DNA of 57,616 nucleotides from Niabella sp. Lineage in GTDB: Bacteria; Bacteroidota; Bacteroidia; Chitinophagales; Chitinophagaceae. Under the pieces are notes generated by a model, which searched no databases, was not told the origin of the DNA, and was given only the letters and a program-made list of their open reading frames with translations. Below, one piece after another: positions 51,816-57,616 of the stretch. Within the stretch, counting starts at the first letter, position 1; each line of letters starts with the position of its first letter. The DNA lies in the NCBI GenBank assembly GCA_017744715.1, contig JAGIAT010000011.1, positions 1 through 57,616 of the forward strand, written 5' to 3'. Both the position numbers and the translations under genes were made by a program.

Positions 51816-54260
51816 ATGAAAAAATATTCCGGCCTGGTGCTGGTTCTTGGTTTTTATATTCAGTCAGCTGCGCAACAACTTACTGTTTCCGGCGTGGTAG
51901 CAGACAGCGCCACCCATACACCGCTGGAAGCGGCTTCCGTTATTTCTTATCATAACCGGCAGGCAGGCCCTGCTGTTGCTTCTGAAAAGGATGGCCGCTT
52001 TACGATCCGGATCCCTTCGGGGGAACAGGCTTCCCTCCAGGTTTCCCACAGCGGTTACCATGCAAGGGTGCTTCCCCTTCCTTTTGCTGCGCCCGGGGCG
52101 ATGGACACCATTTATTTGCAATCGATTGCAACATCTCTTGAGGCGATCGTTGTACGCGGCAAAAAGCCTCCGGTATCGTTTAAGGTTGACCGCCAGGTAT
52201 ATCATGCAGGGCAATTTGGCAATGCCGCTTCCGGAACAGGTGTGGATGTGATCCGGAACCTGCCTTCCGTTTCGGTAAATGCACTGGGGGAAATCAGCTT
52301 CAGGGGGTCCAGCAGTTTTTTAGTGCTGATTAACGGTAAGCCTACCCAGGGAGACCCCGCAACCGTATTGAGTCAGCTTCCGGCGGCAGCCGTGGAAAAT
52401 ATTGAGATAATCACCAGCCCTTCCGCGGCTTATGATGCCGACGGTAAAGCCGGCATCATCAATGTGGTTACCAAAACGGGTGTGGAAGATGGCTGGATGC
52501 TGCAATCCAGTGCCATGTATGGCATGCCGCCCATAAATGATTTTGATAATGCCCGTCGGCCGCAACGGTTCGGGGCCGATATCAGCGCCGGCTACCGGAA
52601 AAACAAATGGGATATCAGCGGTGGACTGAACTACCTGCGCAACGATATAGCGGGATACCGTGAGGGTGACGTGTACACCATCCGCGATGGCGTTAAAACC
52701 GCATTCCCCTCCACCGGGGAACGAAGCTTCAACCGATACAATTACGGCGGACGGTTCACCGCCAGTTACCAGGCCGATGCCAGCAACCTTATCAGCGCAG
52801 GATTTTATATGGGTAAAAAGTTTCAGTCGCGGGAAGCCGACCTTCTCTATAACAATTACCGGCAAAACGTACAGACCGGTGCGGTATTTGCGCCCTTTAC
52901 CTATTACAATGCCAATACCCAGGAAAAAGAGGGATTGTTCAGTCTTGCGAACCTGGACTATACCCACCGCTTCGGCAAGACCTCCAGTATTGCCGTTTCT
53001 GCACTTTATGAGCATGCCGGTTTATCGGGTAATACGTACAACCGGAACCTTTATTATCCGAACACTTCAGACACCATTCAGTTTACGCATAATCCCAACA
53101 GCAATCCCCTGGATGCCTTTCGTGTTAAAGCGGATTATACCCGGAAACTGGGCGAGCGGTATACGTTGCAGGGTGGTTACCAGTTCCGCTATGATCTGCA
53201 GGACGGAACTTTCACATACTATACTAAAATCCTGGGCACGCCAGACTATGCGATCGATCCCGAGTTTACCAGTCGTGTAAAAACGGCCAACCGCATTCAT
53301 GCAGGGTATGTACAACTGAACGGGCAGGCCCGCAAACTGAATTATAACCTGGGGGCAAGACTGGAATATTCCGAGCGGGATCTGAACTTTTCAAAAGACG
53401 AAACAACGCAACAGCTGGTACTGAATAATTTCTTCCCCTCCGCACAGGCGCGGTATGCACTTACGGACCGCTCCTTACTGAAAGCCGGTTACAACCGCAG
53501 GATCAAACGTACCAACAATTATGAGCTCAACCCGTTTCCAGAGCGGGAGCATTCCGAAACACTGGAGCAGGGCGATCCGCATTTATTGCCGGAACTGACC
53601 GGCACCTACGAACTGGGATGGGAGCAAAAACTGGCCGGGGGTTCATTTTTCCTCACCTTATATCATCAACGGATCCTGAACCCCATACAACGGGTTAATA
53701 AAGTATACAATGATTCGATCCTTAACCGGGTATTTACCAATGCCGGAAAGGCCTTCCAAACCGGTTTGGAAACCAATCTCAGCATTGCCATTACTCCCTG
53801 GTGGCAATGCGTATTCGGTGGCAATGTTTACAAGTATAAAATTGACGGCGAAATCTTTAATGGTACCATACCCGTTTCCAACAGCAGCTGGGTGTATTCA
53901 GTTAATACAAGCCAGAGTGTTACCCTTCCGGCCAACTGGCTGCTGCAGCTCAGTGTAAACTATCTTTCGGAACGCATAACGGCGCAGGGTGAGGACAGCC
54001 GGTTTTTAACGCCCCATTTCACGGTAAAGAAAACAACAAAGGATAAACGCTGGTATTTCCAGCTGCAGTGGCTGAATATCGATGCGGGCATGAAGGAATC
54101 GAACCGTCAGCGCATCACTACCTACGGATCTAACTTTTATACCACCACCAACTATATTTATGAACCCGACCAGTTTCAGCTTTCACTGGGATTCAATCTT
54201 TCCCGACGTAACCGGAAGATCAATCTGCCGCAAAGCGAAATGGGCGAAAAAGAGTTTTAG
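51816..54260 (+). CDS. TonB-dependent outer membrane receptor with carboxypeptidase-like domain
   Basis: 814 residues from the ATG giving MKKYSGLVLVLGFYIQSAAQ, a good signal peptide. Order: carboxypeptidase-regulatory-like domain (about 21-105, VSGVVADSATHTPLEAASVI), plug (about 110-230: DVIRNLPSVSVNALGEISFR, then GIINVVTKT), then a long beta-barrel of the OMP_b-brl_3 type to the C-terminus. It has no partner SusD gene, so a role in glycan uptake is not implied. Ligand unknown. Confidence 0.87.
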   Translation: MKKYSGLVLVLGFYIQSAAQQLTVSGVVADSATHTPLEAASVISYHNRQAGPAVASEKDGRFTIRIPSGEQASLQVSHSGYHARVLPLPFAAPGAMDTIYLQSIATSLEAIVVRGKKPPVSFKVDRQVYHAGQFGNAASGTGVDVIRNLPSVSVNALGEISFRGSSSFLVLINGKPTQGDPATVLSQLPAAAVENIEIITSPSAAYDADGKAGIINVVTKTGVEDGWMLQSSAMYGMPPINDFDNARRPQRFGADISAGYRKNKWDISGGLNYLRNDIAGYREGDVYTIRDGVKTAFPSTGERSFNRYNYGGRFTASYQADASNLISAGFYMGKKFQSREADLLYNNYRQNVQTGAVFAPFTYYNANTQEKEGLFSLANLDYTHRFGKTSSIAVSALYEHAGLSGNTYNRNLYYPNTSDTIQFTHNPNSNPLDAFRVKADYTRKLGERYTLQGGYQFRYDLQDGTFTYYTKILGTPDYAIDPEFTSRVKTANRIHAGYVQLNGQARKLNYNLGARLEYSERDLNFSKDETTQQLVLNNFFPSAQARYALTDRSLLKAGYNRRIKRTNNYELNPFPEREHSETLEQGDPHLLPELTGTYELGWEQKLAGGSFFLTLYHQRILNPIQRVNKVYNDSILNRVFTNAGKAFQTGLETNLSIAITPWWQCVFGGNVYKYKIDGEIFNGTIPVSNSSWVYSVNTSQSVTLPANWLLQLSVNYLSERITAQGEDSRFLTPHFTVKKTTKDKRWYFQLQWLNIDAGMKESNRQRITTYGSNFYTTTNYIYEPDQFQLSLGFNLSRRNRKINLPQSEMGEKEF

Positions 54261-54586
54261 CAACCGCTGCTGATAAACGCCTGTTGATCGCAGACCGTCT
54301 TTTAAAGCGGGGCCGCGGATCAGATCCGGGAACGGAACCGGAATGATCGCTCCGGTATGACCCGGCAGCGGGCATCATCACGCATCGATTTCGTTGCCAC
54401 AACATAAAGCCTTTTCGAAATGGCTACTGTAAATGCCCTGCCCCAAAACGATTTATTTTTTTGCTTCCTGACAGCCTGCATATCCGCCGGTTCAGACGGT
54501 GTGAGAACAGGACACTTTCTGGTTAGCCCTGTATGGCCCAATAAAATAAACTAACTTGCACCTTATTTTTTAAAACCCGTTTCATT
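54261..54586. other. Intergenic gap before queA
   Basis: About 325 bases with no credible gene. TAACTTGC at 54552-54559 is a two-mismatch -7-like box that would fit the queA start. Confidence 0.45.
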
Positions 54587-55822
54587 TTGCATCCCAAGGA
54601 CCTCAATATCGCAGATTTCACCTACGAACTTCCCGAAGAAAAGATTGCTTTTTTCCCCTTAGCACAAAGAGACGCTTCGCGGTTACTCGTGTACAGCGCT
54701 GGAACGATCATCACCGATACCTATCAGCATATTGATCAATATATTCCCGAACGGGCACTGGCTGTTTTCAATAACACAAAGGTGGTGGAGGCCCGGATCC
54801 TGTTTAAAAAACCTACCGGCGGGCAGATCGAAATCTTTTGCCTGGAGCCCCATGAAGGATATGCGGATATCACCACAGCAATGGCGCAGCAGGGCAAAGT
54901 GCAGTGGCTTTGCCTGATTGGCGGCGCTTCCAAATGGAAAAGCGGGCAGGTGCTGAGCCGTTCTATTCCGGGCGCCGGCGGCGATACGGTTCTTGAAGCG
55001 CGTTTTTTGGAAAAAAGGAACGACAGCTTTTTGATTGAGCTAAGCTGGACGCCGGCATCGCTGAGCTTTGCGGAGATCCTGCATGTTACCGGGCAGATTC
55101 CCCTGCCGCCTTATATAAAAAGAGTGGCCGAAGCGGCAGATGAAGAACGGTATCAGACGGTATATGCCGCACACGATGGTTCGGTAGCCGCTCCTACCGC
55201 CGGTTTGCATTTCACCCATGAAGTGTTACAAAAACTGGATCAGAAAAAGATCCAAACCGATTTTGTAACCCTGCATGTAGGCGCCGGTACCTTTAAACCG
55301 GTAAAAGCGGAAGTAATGAACGATCATGAGATGCATGCAGAATTTATTTCCGTATCGCCCCAATTGATCCGGAATATTGCCCGTGCACAGGAGCACCCCG
55401 TTATTGCTGTGGGTACCACCTCACTAAGAACCCTGGAATCCCTGTACTGGCTGGGTGCAAAGCTGCTGCGGGATCCCCATTGCTTTGACAACCGTACCCC
55501 TTATATTGATCAATGGGAAGCTTACGAGGAAAAGCTGCAGCAGTACCCGGTACCGGCCGTGTTAGATGCCCTGATCACCTACCTGTCGGAAAAACAGTTA
55601 ACCACCCTGGTTGCCAAAACGCAGATCCTGATAGCACCGGGATATTCCTTTAAAATTGCCGACGCCCTGGTCACCAATTTTCATCAGCCCTCCTCCACCC
55701 TGTTGCTGCTGGTGGCGGCTTTTATTGGGGATGACTGGCGCATGGTTTATGCGTATGCCCTGGAGCATGATTTCCGTTTTCTGAGTTATGGTGATGGCAG
55801 CCTTTTATGGCGTGCCCGCTAA
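54587..55822 (+). CDS. queA: tRNA preQ1(34) S-adenosylmethionine ribosyltransferase-isomerase QueA
   Basis: Transfers ribose from SAM to preQ1 at the tRNA wobble position on the way to queuosine. 411 residues, the longer type seen in Bacteroidota (E. coli has 356). Seen: IADFTYELPEEKIAFFPLAQ, RALAVFNNTKVVEARI, TAGLHFTHEVLQKL, FVTLHVGAGTFKPVK and YSFKIADALVTNFHQPSSTL. The start is a TTG (product MHPKDLNIADF); no ATG suits. It ends 4 bases before the convergent aguA gene. Confidence 0.92.
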   Translation: MHPKDLNIADFTYELPEEKIAFFPLAQRDASRLLVYSAGTIITDTYQHIDQYIPERALAVFNNTKVVEARILFKKPTGGQIEIFCLEPHEGYADITTAMAQQGKVQWLCLIGGASKWKSGQVLSRSIPGAGGDTVLEARFLEKRNDSFLIELSWTPASLSFAEILHVTGQIPLPPYIKRVAEAADEERYQTVYAAHDGSVAAPTAGLHFTHEVLQKLDQKKIQTDFVTLHVGAGTFKPVKAEVMNDHEMHAEFISVSPQLIRNIARAQEHPVIAVGTTSLRTLESLYWLGAKLLRDPHCFDNRTPYIDQWEAYEEKLQQYPVPAVLDALITYLSEKQLTTLVAKTQILIAPGYSFKIADALVTNFHQPSSTLLLLVAAFIGDDWRMVYAYALEHDFRFLSYGDGSLLWRAR

Positions 55823-55826
55823 GTAC

Positions 55827-56882
55827 TCAAACGGAAGGTTCCTGCTGACTCAGGCAGTGAAAACTACCCAGTCCCCAAATGATCTCTGTAGAATCAATGC
55901 CTACTACCTTCCGGGCCGGAAAGGCCGCTTCGATGATGCGGAGTGCTTTATCGTCGTATTTACTGCGGAAGGTGGGAACGATCACGGCCTGGTTGGCGAT
56001 ATAAAAATTCGCATAGGAGGCCGGTAAACGCTGGTCTTCCCATATTACCGCTTCGGGCATGGGCAGTTCAATAATGTTGAGTTGTTTGCCGTTTAAAAGC
56101 CGCATCGCTTTTAGCTGCTTCAGGTTTTGCTGCAACAGCAAATAATTTTCGTCATTTTTATCTTCCTCCACTACAGCCAGTACGGTATCTTCATTTACAA
56201 ATCGGATGGTATCGTCAATATGTCCGTCGGTATCATCTCCCACAATGCCTTCTTCTACCCACAGCACCTGTTCGGCACCGTAATAATTGTACAAATAGGT
56301 TTCGATCTGTTCCTGGTTCAGATGCGGGTTGCGGTTCTCATTCAGCAAACAGGCGGTAGACGTAAGAATGGTTCCGCTGCCATTAAATTCTACCGAGCCG
56401 CCTTCCATTACAATGCCCGGGTGATAAACCGGGATATTGTAATGTGCACCGATTTTTGTGGGGATCACATCATCCAGGTCGAACGGGGGGTATTTACCGC
56501 CCCACGCATTGTACCCCCAGTCTACAATTACTTTTTTTACGGCGGCTCCCGGGTTGATGAGGAAGGCCGGGCCATGATCCCTGCACCAGGCATCGTTGGT
56601 GGGGTGGTCATAAAAGGCTACCTTCTCCATATCAACCCCTGCGGCTTCGAGTTGGTTTGTTGCGGCCGCTTTCATCGTATCATCCACAACATTGATACAA
56701 ACGCGTTCACCTTTTGCCAGTTCTTTTACAAACCGGGCATAATAGGGATAGATGGTATGGATCTTATCCGGCCATGAAGCTTCTTTATGCGGCCAACTCA
56801 GCCAGGTTGCGTCATGCGGATGCCATTCAGCAGGAAAGTAATAGCCCAGTTCTTTGGGAGTTGCTTCAGCAGTTGTATTCAC
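55827..56882 (-). CDS. aguA: Agmatine deiminase
   Basis: Converts agmatine to N-carbamoylputrescine. 351 residues, usual for the family. The catalytic Cys343 lies in FHCLSQQEP near the C-terminus; the active-site blocks NDAWCRDHGP, GIVMEGGSVEFNG and DDTDGHIDD are all present. Together with the upstream aguB gene it makes putrescine from arginine-derived agmatine. The ADC (arginine decarboxylase) gene is outside the window. Confidence 0.94.
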   Translation of the reverse strand: MNTTAEATPKELGYYFPAEWHPHDATWLSWPHKEASWPDKIHTIYPYYARFVKELAKGERVCINVVDDTMKAAATNQLEAAGVDMEKVAFYDHPTNDAWCRDHGPAFLINPGAAVKKVIVDWGYNAWGGKYPPFDLDDVIPTKIGAHYNIPVYHPGIVMEGGSVEFNGSGTILTSTACLLNENRNPHLNQEQIETYLYNYYGAEQVLWVEEGIVGDDTDGHIDDTIRFVNEDTVLAVVEEDKNDENYLLLQQNLKQLKAMRLLNGKQLNIIELPMPEAVIWEDQRLPASYANFYIANQAVIVPTFRSKYDDKALRIIEAAFPARKVVGIDSTEIIWGLGSFHCLSQQEPSV

Positions 56883-56915
56883 GGAATCGCTTTTTAATGT
56901 AGTGAAAATTCAGTC

Positions 56916-57616
56916 TTAACCTTCATCATCAATATACCGCTTTGTTATCGGGGCATAGGAGTCGATGCGCCGGTCGCGTAAAAATGGCCAGTGCGTCCGG
57001 TAGGTATCCGTTTTGGAAAGATCCAGTTCCTGTACATGCACTTCCTCACGGTTGTGCGGGGCAAGATAATCCAGGGTACCAAAGGGATTGGAGATAAAGG
57101 ACCCGCCCCAGAACTGCATCGCACCGTTTTGTTCCAGGCCTACGCGGTTTACGCTTACCACGTGCACGCCGTTTGCCACGGCATGACTGCGCTGGATGGT
57201 TTGCCAGGCATTGTATTGTTCTTTGTTTGTTGCCTCATCCTGTGTGGTGGCCCAACCGATAGCAGTAGGATAAAAAAGGATCTCCGCGCCCATCAGGCTT
57301 GTGATCCGCGCCCCTTCAGGATACCACTGATCCCAGCAGATCAACACCCCGATGGTGGCAAATTTAGTTTTGAAGACCTTGTAACCCAGGTCGCCGGGTG
57401 TAAAGTAAAACTTTTCATAATATGCCGGATCATCGGGTATATGCATCTTCCGGTATTTGCCCAGATAGGAGCCATCTGCATCCAGTACCGCGGTGGTGTT
57501 ATGATACAGCCCTTCGGTCCGTTTTTCAAACAACGATGCAATGATCACAACCCCCAGTTCTTTTGCTACCCGGCTCAATGTATCCGTTGAAGGTCCCGGT
57601 ACAGGCTCTGCAAGCT
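56916..57616 (-). CDS. aguB: N-carbamoylputrescine amidase (partial, start outside window)
   Basis: Hydrolyses N-carbamoylputrescine to putrescine. About 233 residues are present; the frame runs open through the right edge and the N-terminal part with the catalytic Glu is missing. Seen: LAEPVPGPSTDTLSRVAKEL, Lys in KYRKMHIPDDP, Cys in VLICWDQWYPE and FWGGSFISNPFG, all typical of this nitrilase. Carries the full C-terminus. It precedes aguA by 33 bases, so the two form an operon. Confidence 0.93.
   Translation of the reverse strand, partial: LAEPVPGPSTDTLSRVAKELGVVIIASLFEKRTEGLYHNTTAVLDADGSYLGKYRKMHIPDDPAYYEKFYFTPGDLGYKVFKTKFATIGVLICWDQWYPEGARITSLMGAEILFYPTAIGWATTQDEATNKEQYNAWQTIQRSHAVANGVHVVSVNRVGLEQNGAMQFWGGSFISNPFGTLDYLAPHNREEVHVQELDLSKTDTYRTHWPFLRDRRIDSYAPITKRYIDDEG

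Noticed and set aside
52320..53280. Long frames opposite and alongside the TonB-type receptor
   Set aside because: Shadows of the barrel-coding region; no start context and no domains.

Overview
The window is a chromosomal stretch of a Bacteroidota bacterium, most likely of the family Chitinophagaceae; the genus is not settled by the sequence. The support is recurrent promoters of the Bacteroidota type (TTTG, about 19-20 bases, then TANNTTTG), very few Shine-Dalgarno sites, and families typical of the phylum: DUF4476, DUF6427, secreted proteins with type-IX-secretion-associated beta-sandwich domains, an outer-membrane TonB-type beta-barrel, a serine-palmitoyltransferase-like enzyme, and a peptidase M23/bactofilin pair. 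No insertion sequence, prophage, CRISPR array or complete rRNA/tRNA gene was found.

Layout. 1-994 has no convincing gene but carries two strong promoters and one partial one, all firing left out of the window. 995-6018 (minus): truA, a DUF4476 protein, and a tight operon of two LemA and two TPM-domain proteins. 6727-14464 (minus) is a surface-glycan cluster: ABC exporter, TylF-type and FkbM-type methyltransferases, two paralogous GT4-type glycosyltransferases and a GT2 enzyme. 14809-25420 is mostly core metabolism and envelope: a JmjC-like cupin, phosphosulfolactate synthase coupled to aroE, a class A penicillin-binding protein, an alpha-oxoamine synthase (candidate sulfonolipid or sphingolipid enzyme), M23 peptidase plus bactofilin, and a PQQ-type sugar dehydrogenase. 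27000-32107 is a repeated locus of three secreted proteins plus one decayed copy. Each intact copy has a C-terminal beta-sandwich that appears to be split by a PEP-CTERM-like membrane segment and a lipoprotein-signal-like segment; this is the most unusual thing in the window. 32651-48165 holds housekeeping and transport genes (ubiX, purQ, kup, an OxyR-type regulator, two LD-carboxypeptidases, an SDF-family symporter with altered binding residues, a metallopeptidase). 48491-57616 holds an ABC-F protein, a tautomerase, a pyrimidine-dimer glycosylase homologue, a TonB-type receptor, queA, and the agmatine-to-putrescine pair aguA/aguB (aguB cut by the window end).

Two genome-scale patterns run across the window. 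First, dispersed composite repeats built from heptamers (CTGANNN, and GTTYMAG-like) sit directly behind stop codons at five loci, always in the same orientation relative to the gene; in one case the repeat supplies the stop codon. Second, a family of near-identical intrinsic terminators (GGGCTG stem with CAGACAGCCC) follows the secreted-protein genes and the relic.

Functional assignments rest on motifs read by eye and on family knowledge; no database search was run.
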